The position numbers were made by a program, and so were the translations under genes. Shown here piece by piece: positions 1 to 7,451 of a stretch of 17,161 bases of DNA; the stretch's first letter is position 1; the number at the start of each line of letters is the position of its first letter. Below the pieces are notes generated by a model, which made no database searches, was not told the DNA's origin, and worked only from the letters and a program-made list of their open reading frames with translations. This stretch comes from PFJX01 sp038215555 (lineage in GTDB: Bacteria > Pseudomonadota > Gammaproteobacteria > Burkholderiales > Thiobacillaceae): NCBI GenBank assembly GCA_038215555.1, contig JBBQQT010000070.1, positions 1-17,161 on the forward strand, read 5' to 3'.

Positions 1-2844
1 GGCCTTCTGCTGCGAATCCCCTTCTCCCAACACTTCCTGAAGAATCTCGCGAGCACCTTCACGGTCACCCATTTCCATATAGGCGCGAGCCAGATCGAGC
101 TTGGTATTCACCTCTTCACGCAGTTCGGCATCAATTCCATCCGCCAATTCAGGTTCGGCCGCATCGACAGTCACCGCCTCGACCTCAGGTTCCATCTCAG
201 AGACCGCTGAAAGCTCGGCAAACTGGTCAAAATCAGCCGCCATCTCAAACTCGGGCGCTTCGGTTACTTCAATCGCGGCAATCTCTTCTGCGGCTTCAGC
301 AGCCGACGTTGCAGTCAACTCCTCGACTTCGGGAAACGATTCCATTTCGAGATCGAGATCAATTCCGGACAGATCAAGTACCGGCATTTCTTCCGCTCCG
401 GTTGCCTCGATCTCGGTTGCTTCCAGAGTCTCGGAGAACTCGAAATCAGATAGCTCCGGAGCAGACAGGTTTTCCGGCACAACCTGAGCAGGTTCCGCTT
501 GCTCAGCCGGGACTTGAGTGACTTCACTGGCAGTCTCGAAATCCAGGCCCAACTCATCCGGCATATCGAGCGAACCGGGAACCCCGATTTCAGCCGCCGC
601 AGTCGTCGCTATCAGTTCGAAATCTTCGATTGGATTCAGATCCAGATGCTCGGACAAGCTGACTTCATCGCGGGCGAACGTATCGAAATCTGACGCTTCA
701 GACGCAACAGGCAACACAGGTGCAGATTCGAACGCCATCGAACCTTCAGCTTCGGCGGCGACGGGCGCTACTTCGGGTTGCCGCGAGTCGGGCCCAAACT
801 CGGACCCAAACTCGAGATCAGGCTTGCTCGCTTCAGCATTCGCGCTACCGCTCCAATCGTCCTTGCTGGCCAACTGCGAAAAATCAGCCAAATCATTTTT
901 CGCGGCAGATTGAACCGGTTGCGCGGCGGCGGCTGCAACAACCGTTGCCGCAGCTGCGACCGAAGCGGCGGCCTTAGCGGGGGCGCCCATGATTCCGGAT
1001 TGGTGAGTATCGACCCGATACAACGGATTTTCCGGATCGATTGAGCGTCCCATTTCGGCGGCGCGTTGCCAGACCGGCGTATTTTGGCCAGCCAGCCCCG
1101 CATACAACTCGCTGGCGGTGGTCTCGAAGCTGGTTGTGTCCTTGCGCGAGGCGTAAAGCTCCAACAACTTCAGCGCGATCTCATAGCGGGCGGGATCTTT
1201 GATCAAGGCCTCGCGCAGGATTTCTTCCGCCTGTGTATCCCGGCCATACGCCATGTAAACCTCGGCCTCTGCGATCGGATCAACCTCATGGCTATCGATC
1301 GCCCCCATGCCGAGGCGGCTGAAATCAGTCAACAGCATGCTGCCCTCTGTTGACGCACCAGATGCAAGGTTGCCGGAAGACGCATTGAACACGGCGTTAT
1401 TCCTGAATTCACCGCCGGTCATGATGCTGTCTTCAAACTTGGTCAGCCCCTGACGGCGCCGACTGCCCACCATCATCATCCAGAGCAGGCCAGACAAAAG
1501 CAGGGCCGCGACGATGCCGCCGATATAAATTGGATTGCTGACAAAGGTGGAAACCCAACTGGTGCTCGGCTCCGCTACCGGCAAAGGCGCGATCACCGGA
1601 GCAGGCTTCGGTGCTTCAACCGGAGCCGGTTCGGCGACCGGAGCAGGCGTCGGCTCTGCGACGGATTCAGGCAGCGGAGCCGGTTTTTCTTCTGCCAGAT
1701 CAGGCAATGGCACAGGCGGTGCTTTGGCTGCTTCCTGCGCTTTCATTTCCAGCAATTTCTGCATGTCCCGAACAGTGCGCTCAAGCTGGCTGACGCGATC
1801 CTGGGCTTCCTGGAGGGCGCGTCCCTTGGCGGCCAACTCCTCTTCCATGGCATGCAATCTTTCTTGCGTCTTGCCATCCGGCTTGACCGCCCCGCCGGGC
1901 TCGCCCTTGGAGAGTTTGAGCACATCCTTCGCCACGCCTGGCGCAGGGGCCGGTTTGACATCCTGCTGCGGGGTGATTTTGCCGGCAGCTTGATCTTCAA
2001 CTCTTGACACCGGCACTTCGCCGGCCATCTCAGCCAGTTTTCGGCGGTAAGCGTTCCACTCTGTTGTATGCCCACGCACCGTGCGCGCCGCCTCGGCGCG
2101 AGTGACAGCCTGTGCCGCATCAGCACTCGGTACATTCAAAACGCCGCCACGATTGAGGCGGTTCATGTTGTTGTTCTGGAATGCTTGTTTATTGGCCTGA
2201 TACAAGCCAACCATCATCTGTTCAAGGCTGATATCGGCTGGCCGAACCTTGCTCGCGATACCGCGCAGGGTTTCACCTGACCTTACCGGGCCGTAGGTTT
2301 TAGGCGCCTGGGCAGTTACCGCAGGCTTGGCTTTCGCTGTTTCAACCGCAGCAGCCTGTTCCTTCGGTTTTGTCGTGCCATTGGTTGCTACGCTCGTCGA
2401 CGGCACCACGACCGGGATTGAACGCACCGTGTCAACCGGTTTGGCGGATGCCACCGGATCGAGAAGAATGGTGTACTCGCGAATCAGTCGACCGGAACTC
2501 CAATTGAGTTCAATCAACATATCCAGGAAAGGATCCTGCACCGAGGACGTCGAGCTGATACGAATCACAGGTTGGCCATTGGAACGCTGATCAACGCTGA
2601 ATCGTAGATTGCCGAGCACTTCCTGCCGGTCGATCCTTGCCTGTTTGAATGCCTCTGCAGTAGCGAGTCGCGCAGAGATATCAGCGAGGTCGTCCTTGGT
2701 TACAGACAACAACTCGATTTCGGCTCTGAGCGGCTGACCGAGGGCTGACTGGACACTCAGCTTGCCTAGACCGGCTGCGTTCGCCGACCCCCAAGCAAAT
2801 AACAGCGCCCACAATAAGCCACTGATTTTTCTAGTCTTGTTCAT
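1..2844 (-). CDS. fimV: FimV, polar peptidoglycan-binding assembly protein (C-terminal end cut off)
   Basis: The frame is open for 948 codons from ATG 2844 to the window edge, so only the last residues are missing. Residues 1-24 look like a signal peptide ending SANA. The mature start GLGKLSVQSALGQPLRAEIE is the FimV N-terminal signature. A LysM-type peptidoglycan-binding segment (YGPVRSGETLRGIASKV) lies near residues 184-238. A coiled coil follows at about 325-375, then a Pro/Ala/Glu-rich linker, one membrane segment near 438-460, a TPR-like stretch near 518-580, a long acidic region, and the conserved FimV C-terminal motif KLDLARAYMEMGDREGAREI. FimV family proteins organise polar type IV pilus and type II secretion assembly, with a periplasmic N-terminus and a cytoplasmic C-terminus. 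AAGG precedes the start by about 8 bases. Its place downstream of asd is the common betaproteobacterial order, and a separate promoter is likely because 142 bp separate it from the previous gene. Confidence 0.95.
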   Translation of the reverse strand, partial: MNKTRKISGLLWALLFAWGSANAAGLGKLSVQSALGQPLRAEIELLSVTKDDLADISARLATAEAFKQARIDRQEVLGNLRFSVDQRSNGQPVIRISSTSSVQDPFLDMLIELNWSSGRLIREYTILLDPVASAKPVDTVRSIPVVVPSTSVATNGTTKPKEQAAAVETAKAKPAVTAQAPKTYGPVRSGETLRGIASKVRPADISLEQMMVGLYQANKQAFQNNNMNRLNRGGVLNVPSADAAQAVTRAEAARTVRGHTTEWNAYRRKLAEMAGEVPVSRVEDQAAGKITPQQDVKPAPAPGVAKDVLKLSKGEPGGAVKPDGKTQERLHAMEEELAAKGRALQEAQDRVSQLERTVRDMQKLLEMKAQEAAKAPPVPLPDLAEEKPAPLPESVAEPTPAPVAEPAPVEAPKPAPVIAPLPVAEPSTSWVSTFVSNPIYIGGIVAALLLSGLLWMMMVGSRRRQGLTKFEDSIMTGGEFRNNAVFNASSGNLASGASTEGSMLLTDFSRLGMGAIDSHEVDPIAEAEVYMAYGRDTQAEEILREALIKDPARYEIALKLLELYASRKDTTSFETTASELYAGLAGQNTPVWQRAAEMGRSIDPENPLYRVDTHQSGIMGAPAKAAASVAAAATVVAAAAAQPVQSAAKNDLADFSQLASKDDWSGSANAEASKPDLEFGSEFGPDSRQPEVAPVAAEAEGSMAFESAPVLPVASEASDFDTFARDEVSLSEHLDLNPIEDFELIATTAAAEIGVPGSLDMPDELGLDFETASEVTQVPAEQAEPAQVVPENLSAPELSDFEFSETLEATEIEATGAEEMPVLDLSGIDLDLEMESFPEVEELTATSAAEAAEEIAAIEVTEAPEFEMAADFDQFAELSAVSEMEPEVEAVTVDAAEPELADGIDAELREEVNTKLDLARAYMEMGDREGAREILQEVLGEGDSQQKA

Positions 2845-2908
2845 CGCTTCGCCTTATATCCTCTGTCTTCAAGACCACGTTGGATAATCTCCACTCGCAG
2901 CTTCCAAC

Positions 2909-2931
2909 ACATCCCGTCATTACATCCCGTC
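2909..2931. repeat. Tandem 10-bp direct repeat upstream of fimV
   Basis: acatcccgtc occurs at 2909-2918 and again at 2922-2931, a perfect 10-bp repeat with 13-bp period. It lies 65-87 bp before the fimV start in the 142-bp gap after the usg-like gene. It could be a pair of protein-binding half sites, but nothing else supports a regulatory role. I see no convincing terminator hairpin or promoter in the rest of the gap. Confidence 0.4.
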
Positions 2932-2986
2932 TTTGCCAAATTTGTGAAATTTCTCATGGGCTTAGACGTGGTATCTGAAGCAAATC

Positions 2987-3925
2987 TTACGTTAGCAGAG
3001 AAGTTGCGGGCTTATCAATCCAATTTTCCACGCTTGCCGCCATCTGCATCGCATCCAGGGCAATCGGATCGAAGACCAACCAGAGCCGACACGCCACATC
3101 GTCGACCCGAATTCTGCCAATGAAAACATCCTGGCTACCCAGCGCATCGGTGGCCGGAGTCGGCATGGCTGCAGGGTGTTCGTCTTCCATCAGGGTAATG
3201 CCGTCCTGATGCCGCAGCGCATTGCGCAACGCCGCAATATCCATGGCCTGGGCCGTGCGCACATGCAATGCCATCGCCGCGCCGAAGAAAAGCGGGCCGG
3301 TGACCGCCGTGAATCCGACCTCAACGCCGTTGGCCAGACGAGCGGTGGTTTGGCTCAAAGCCAGTTCATCATCGGAACCCTCTTTTCCTGGCGCCATGGG
3401 TACCACATTAAAAGCAATCTGGAGTGGAAAAACCACGGGTTCCGGGTTTTCCATATTGAACAGACCGCGCGTTTGCTCGACCAACTCATCGACACCTTCT
3501 TTTCCTGCCAAGGCGACAGGCAGGGTGACGAAAGCCTCTGCCGAAACCAGGCTGGCAAGCGCTGCAATCGGTCTCAGCACCCGCGCCGCGATGATCGCGG
3601 CAGCGGGATCGATTGTGTCTGCCGCAAGAATCGGCATCGTCGGGCGTTCAGCTCTAATCCGATCAACCAGACGCGCGATTGCCGGACTCCGGCTGGCGAC
3701 AATCAGGGCCTGCGCCTGGCTGTAGTCGAAATCGGCAGCCGCCAGACAAGGCCAGTCTTCGCCACGAAAACTGACGCTGTCGTCCGCATCATGCAAGGTC
3801 AGCGCGAACAAACGCCCGATCGGCACTTCGCGATCGTCCAGGGTGGACAAAATCGCCTCGCCCAGCGGCGAATCCGCGCCAAGAACAGCAAGGTCAAACT
3901 GGGAGGTAGAAAACTCGGAAGCCAA
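2987..3925 (-). CDS. USG-1-like protein, Asd paralogue without the catalytic cysteine
   Basis: This is a 312-residue paralogue of aspartate-semialdehyde dehydrogenase, of the type called USG-1 or 'probable Asd'. The N-terminus DLAVLGADSPLGEAILSTL is an NAD(P)-binding Rossmann start. The middle segment LAGKEGVDELVEQTRGLFN and the following PLQIAFNVVP match the USG dimerisation domain. There is no GGNC-type cysteine motif, so dehydrogenase activity is unlikely; that absence is usual for USG proteins. The frame stays open upstream into asd, but that part is antisense-like shadow of asd in another frame. I chose TTG at 3925 because GGAAGG (3935-3940) sits 9 bases before it. TTG at 3934, overlapping the asd stop as TTGA, is the alternative and would give 315 residues. 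Its place directly after asd implies cotranscription. The true role is not established. Confidence 0.85.
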   Translation of the reverse strand: MASEFSTSQFDLAVLGADSPLGEAILSTLDDREVPIGRLFALTLHDADDSVSFRGEDWPCLAAADFDYSQAQALIVASRSPAIARLVDRIRAERPTMPILAADTIDPAAAIIAARVLRPIAALASLVSAEAFVTLPVALAGKEGVDELVEQTRGLFNMENPEPVVFPLQIAFNVVPMAPGKEGSDDELALSQTTARLANGVEVGFTAVTGPLFFGAAMALHVRTAQAMDIAALRNALRHQDGITLMEDEHPAAMPTPATDALGSQDVFIGRIRVDDVACRLWLVFDPIALDAMQMAASVENWIDKPATSLLT

Positions 3926-3930
3926 TACGT

Positions 3931-5043
3931 TCAACCTTCCAGAATGATGCGCAGCATGCGGCGCAACGGTTCGGCGGCGCCCCACAGCAACTGGTCGCCG
4001 ACGGTGAAGGCGGTCAGGTACTCCGGCCCCATGTTCAGCTTGCGCATGCGTCCAATCGGCACCGTCAAAGTGCCGGTGACCGCCGCCGGGGTCAGTTCGC
4101 GCATGGTGATATCGCGATCGTTGGGCACCACTTTCACCCAATCGTTATGCGCGGCGATGATGTTGTGGATGTCGTCCAGCGGCACATCCTTGGTCATCTT
4201 GATGGTCAACGCCTGCGAATGGCAGCGCATTGCGCCGACGCGGACACAGAGGCCGTCGATCGGAATTTCGTTATTGCTGCGGCCAAGAATCTTGTTGGCC
4301 TCGACCTGCGCTTTCCACTCTTCTTTGGATTGACCGGAAGCCAGTGCCACGTCGATCCACGGAATCAGATTGCCAGCCAGCGGCACCGGCCAGGCTTCCA
4401 GCGGATAACGGTCGGAACGAATGAAATCGGCCACTTTCCTGTCGATTTCCAGGATCGCGGAAGCCGGATCAGAAACCAGATCAGCGACTTCGCCATGCAC
4501 CGCACCCATCTGCTTGATCAGCTCGCGCATGTTGCGCGCACCGGCGCCGGAAGCGGCCTGGTAGGTCATCGGCGAAATCCACTCGATCAGACCGGCTTCA
4601 AACAAACCACCGATCGCCATCAGCATCAATGAAACCGTGCAGTTGCCGCCGACATAGGTTTTTACGCCATTGGCGAGGCCGTTCTTGATGACGTCCTTGT
4701 TCACCGGGTCGAGGATGATGATCGCCTCATCCTGCATCCGCAGTGCCGAAGCGGCGTCGATCCAGTAGCCGTCCCAGCCGGCGGCGCGCAGCTTCGGATA
4801 CACCTCCTTGGTGTAGTCGCCGCCCTGCGCAGTGATGATGATGTCCATCGCCTTCAGATCGTTGATCGACATCGCATCTTTCAGCGCAGGCACATCCTTG
4901 CCGATGTTGGGACCCTTGCCCCCCACGTTGGAAGTGGTAAAGAACACCGGATCGATATGATCGAAATCGCGTTCTTCCTGCAACCGGCCCATCAACACCG
5001 AGCCCACCATACCGCGCCAGCCAACCAGACCTACTCGCTTCAT
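3931..5043 (-). CDS. asd: Aspartate-semialdehyde dehydrogenase
   Basis: The enzyme reduces aspartyl phosphate to aspartate semialdehyde with NADPH, the branch point to lysine/diaminopimelate, threonine and methionine in the cytoplasm. The 370-residue protein starts MKRVGLVGWRGMVGSVLM, the nucleotide-binding loop of the proteobacterial Asd type. The catalytic cysteine is Cys135 in GGNCTVS. Gln162 lies in TYQAASGAG, and the RVGAMRCHS motif supplies Arg268 and His275, matching the known active site. Length is normal. AAAGG sits about 8 bases before the ATG. leuB ends 27 bases upstream and the USG-like gene begins at or just after the asd stop, so it is probably within the leu transcription unit. 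I see nothing degraded. Confidence 0.98.
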   Translation of the reverse strand: MKRVGLVGWRGMVGSVLMGRLQEERDFDHIDPVFFTTSNVGGKGPNIGKDVPALKDAMSINDLKAMDIIITAQGGDYTKEVYPKLRAAGWDGYWIDAASALRMQDEAIIILDPVNKDVIKNGLANGVKTYVGGNCTVSLMLMAIGGLFEAGLIEWISPMTYQAASGAGARNMRELIKQMGAVHGEVADLVSDPASAILEIDRKVADFIRSDRYPLEAWPVPLAGNLIPWIDVALASGQSKEEWKAQVEANKILGRSNNEIPIDGLCVRVGAMRCHSQALTIKMTKDVPLDDIHNIIAAHNDWVKVVPNDRDITMRELTPAAVTGTLTVPIGRMRKLNMGPEYLTAFTVGDQLLWGAAEPLRRMLRIILEG

Positions 5044-5070
5044 TTTATTTACCTTTGTGCATTCAATTCA

Positions 5071-6132
5071 TTACAGCGCCGCGACCACTGCATCGCCCAT
5101 GCCGGAGCAGGACACGCGTGTAGTGCCTTCAGTCCAGATATCGCCGGTGCGCAACCCCTGCGCGATGACCTTTTTAACGGCAGTTTCAATACGGTCTGCA
5201 GTCGTCATATCAGCAAACGTGTAGCGGTACATCATCGCCACCGACAGGATGGTCGCCAGCGGATTGGCAATGTCCTTGCCGGCGATATCGGGCGCGGAGC
5301 CATGAATCGGCTCGTACATGCCCTTGTTGTTCTCGTCCAGCGAAGCGGAGGGCAGCATACCGATGGAACCAGACAGCATGGAAGCCTGATCGGACAAAAT
5401 GTCGCCGAAGATATTGCCGGTGACGATCACGTCGAATTGCTTCGGGTTCTTCACCAGTTGCATCGCCGCGTTATCCACGTACAGGGAAGACAGTTCCACC
5501 TCGGGGTAATCCTTCGCCACTTCAGCCACCACGTCGCGCCAAAGTTCGGAGCATTCCAGCACGTTGGCCTTTTCCACCGAGCACAGTTTCTTGCCGCGCT
5601 TCATGGCGATGCCGAAAGCGACATGCGCCACCCGGCGCACTTCGGATTCGGAGTAGATCATGGTGTTGAAGCCGACCCGTTCACCATTGCGGATTTCGAT
5701 GCCACGCGGCTGGCCGAAGTACACGTCGCCGGTCAATTCACGCACGATCATGATGTCCAGCCCGGAAACCACTTCCGGCTTCAGCGATGAAGCGCCAGCC
5801 AGTTCCGGATACAGCAGCGCCGGACGCAGATTGGCGAACAGATTCAGCGCCTTGCGGATGCGCAACAAACCGCGCTCAGGACGCAGCGGACGCTCCAGCT
5901 TGTCATATTGCGGGCCACCGACGGCGCCGAGCAGCACGGCATCGGATGCCTTCGCCAGCTTCAGCGTCGTTTCCGGCAGCGGATCGCCCTCGGCGTCGTA
6001 GCCGGCGCCACCGATGTTGCCGTATTCCATCTCGATGCTGGCGCCATCACGCTTGAGCACATCGAGAACCTTCACCGCTTGCGCGACAATCTCCGTACCA
6101 ATGCCGTCACCCGGCAGAACTGCGAGTTTCAT
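5071..6132 (-). CDS. leuB: 3-isopropylmalate dehydrogenase
   Basis: LeuB oxidises and decarboxylates 3-isopropylmalate with NAD+ in leucine synthesis. The family can also act on 3-methylmalate when citramalate synthase is present. The 353-residue protein starts MKLAVLPGDGIGTEIV. It carries the substrate-binding arginine region RPLRPERGLLRIRKAL, the RELTGDVYFGQPRG motif, the catalytic lysine segment VEKANVLECS, the metal-binding aspartates in YVDNAAM and GNIFGDILSD, and the NAD loop EPIHGSAPDIAGKDIANP. Length is typical and all key motifs are intact. A purine-rich stretch (AGAAAGAAG) precedes the ATG as a modest ribosome binding site. It lies 50 bases after the Uma2-like gene and 27 bases before asd. 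Confidence 0.98.
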   Translation of the reverse strand: MKLAVLPGDGIGTEIVAQAVKVLDVLKRDGASIEMEYGNIGGAGYDAEGDPLPETTLKLAKASDAVLLGAVGGPQYDKLERPLRPERGLLRIRKALNLFANLRPALLYPELAGASSLKPEVVSGLDIMIVRELTGDVYFGQPRGIEIRNGERVGFNTMIYSESEVRRVAHVAFGIAMKRGKKLCSVEKANVLECSELWRDVVAEVAKDYPEVELSSLYVDNAAMQLVKNPKQFDVIVTGNIFGDILSDQASMLSGSIGMLPSASLDENNKGMYEPIHGSAPDIAGKDIANPLATILSVAMMYRYTFADMTTADRIETAVKKVIAQGLRTGDIWTEGTTRVSCSGMGDAVVAAL

Positions 6133-6182
6133 GTTTTCTTCTTTCTGTTCAGATCGTGATGTTCAATGAATGGCGAAGCGGA

Positions 6183-6644
6183 TCACAAGCGCGGCTCGAT
6201 GCCAAAGCCCGAACGCTCACGCCGGCCTTCCGCGCCATGGAATTCGAAGCCTTCTTTTGAGGCCAGCCAGACTTCCTGTGCGCCGGCTTCCAGAAACAGG
6301 CCGATCTTGCGTTCCATTTCATGCCGGCTGTTGGAAGGGGAAACCACTTCGATGCAAAGCTCAGGCGCTTTGGGAAAGGGGGTCAACTCACCATGGGCGG
6401 CAAGAAATTCGTCCGAACACCATGCCACATCCGGGACTCGCACGCCATCGGTGGTCTGGATGGAACACTCCACCATGACTTCACCAAATTGGAAATACTG
6501 GCGCAGTAAACCGGCCAGTTTCCCCTGCGCCAATGCATGCCAGTTCGACGCCGGACTCATTTCGATGATCCCCCACTTGTTGAGTTCTATTTTGTATGGC
6601 AAATCCCGCAAAGAAGGATCGGCAATCACGTCGGACCATTGCAT
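6183..6644 (-). CDS. Uma2-family (DUF820) PD-(D/E)XK nuclease-like protein
   Basis: This 153-residue protein resembles the Uma2/DUF820 family, which has a restriction-endonuclease-like fold and no settled function. The likely catalytic set is intact: Asp72 in VRVPDVAW, Glu99 in ELCIEVVSPSNS and Lys113 in MERKI. The tail GAQEVWLAS corresponds to the family's usual GV-eyW-vD motif, with the final Asp replaced. The protein is somewhat shorter than many members. I chose ATG 6644 because GAGGAG (6651-6656) sits 6 bases before it and overlaps the leuD stop; the longer frame needs a TTG at 6662. It lies between leuD and leuB and should be cotranscribed, but no link with leucine synthesis is known. 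It looks like an accessory insertion in the operon. Confidence 0.85.
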   Translation of the reverse strand: MQWSDVIADPSLRDLPYKIELNKWGIIEMSPASNWHALAQGKLAGLLRQYFQFGEVMVECSIQTTDGVRVPDVAWCSDEFLAAHGELTPFPKAPELCIEVVSPSNSRHEMERKIGLFLEAGAQEVWLASKEGFEFHGAEGRRERSGFGIEPRL

Positions 6645-6650
6645 GGCGCT

Positions 6651-6656
6651 CTCCTC
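6651..6656 (-). promoter_or_regulatory. Ribosome binding site of the Uma2-like gene
   Basis: GAGGAG on the minus strand lies 6 bases before ATG 6644 and overlaps the leuD stop codon at 6655-6657. It decides the start of the Uma2-like gene and suggests coupling to leuD translation. Confidence 0.75.
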
Positions 6657-7293
6657 AGACAAACAGCCAGGCCGCCTCAGCTTTGCGGCGCGCCTCGTAA
6701 GCCTTGATCTGGTCAGCTTGTTGCAAAGTCAGCGCGATGTCATCTAGACCATTCAACAAGCGGTGTTTACGCTCGCCATCCACCTCGAAGGCAATGACTT
6801 CACCAGAGGGCGTGGTCACGGTCTGCGTGGCGAGGTCGACATCAACGCGATAACCGGGTGTTGCCAGGGCTTCCTGGAACAGACGGTCGACCACTTCGGC
6901 ACTCAAAACGAGGGGCAGCACACCATTCTTGAAACAGTTGTTGAAGAAGATGTCGGCAAACGACGGCGCGATAATCGCGCGAAAACCATAGTCTTCCAGC
7001 GCCCAGGGCGCATGTTCGCGCGACGAGCCGCAACCGAAGTTTTCCCGTGCCAGCAGCACCGAAGCGCCCTGGTAACGCGCCTGATTCAGCACGAACTCGG
7101 GATTCAAGGGTCGGTTACTGCAATCCATGCCGGGTTCGCCGCGATCCAGATAGCGCCATTCATCAAACGCATTCGGGCCGAAACCGGAACGTTTGATCGA
7201 CTTCAGGAATTGCTTCGGGATGATCGCGTCGGTATCGACGTTGGCGCGGTCAAGCGGCGCGACCAGGCCATGCAGCGAGGTGAACGGCTTCAT
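6655..7293 (-). CDS. leuD: 3-isopropylmalate dehydratase small subunit
   Basis: LeuD is the small swivelling subunit of isopropylmalate isomerase and pairs with LeuC to interconvert 2- and 3-isopropylmalate. The same pair can isomerise citramalate. The 212-residue protein has the usual length. It shows DRANVDTDAIIPKQFL at residues 15-30 and ENFGCGSSREHAPWALEDYG at about 84-103, the small-subunit signature. The frame is open further upstream, but ATG 7293 gives the canonical start MKPFTSLHG. It has AGAGGT about 9 bases before it, and it overlaps the stop of the upstream entericidin-like gene as ATGA (7290-7293). Translation is therefore probably coupled to that small gene. Confidence 0.97.
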   Translation of the reverse strand: MKPFTSLHGLVAPLDRANVDTDAIIPKQFLKSIKRSGFGPNAFDEWRYLDRGEPGMDCSNRPLNPEFVLNQARYQGASVLLARENFGCGSSREHAPWALEDYGFRAIIAPSFADIFFNNCFKNGVLPLVLSAEVVDRLFQEALATPGYRVDVDLATQTVTTPSGEVIAFEVDGERKHRLLNGLDDIALTLQQADQIKAYEARRKAEAAWLFV

Positions 7294-7451
7294 CGGGTTG
7301 ACCTCTGGATCGCTTCGCCGGCCTTCTCGACGTCCTGGCCGATGCCCTGCAAGGTGTTGCAACCATACATGCTGAATACGACGCCAACGGCGATCGCCAA
7401 CAACGCCAGCTTCACCACGCCCAACAGAATCCATTTTTGGGGAGTTGTCAT
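7290..7451 (-). CDS. Entericidin A/B-family small lipoprotein
   Basis: This 53-residue gene lies between leuC and leuD. It encodes a short charged start (MTTPQK), a hydrophobic membrane-directing segment of about 20 residues, a lipobox-like MYGC with the lipidation cysteine at residue 31, and the tail NTLQGIGQDVEKAGEAIQR. The motif CNT-x-QGIG-D-KAGEAI is the entericidin signature. Mature length would be about 23 residues, as in the family. Entericidins of E. coli are a small outer-membrane lipoprotein antidote/toxin pair, but here there is only one gene and the role is unknown. Its ATG overlaps the leuC stop (ATGA at 7448-7451) and its TGA overlaps the leuD start (7290-7293). GAGG sits 7 bases before the ATG. 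These overlaps argue strongly that the gene is translated. Confidence 0.92.
   Translation of the reverse strand: MTTPQKWILLGVVKLALLAIAVGVVFSMYGCNTLQGIGQDVEKAGEAIQRSTR

Noticed and set aside
101..1993. Several Ser/Ala-rich plus-strand frames in the first 2 kb
   Set aside because: They are complements of the repetitive acidic and Pro/Ala/Glu linker regions of fimV, whose own frame is uninterrupted for 948 codons.
2932..2986. Terminator after the usg-like gene, suggested by the aaattt-cac-aaattt motif
   Set aside because: The stem would be only six A/T pairs with a 3-base loop and no following T run, so it is too weak to call.
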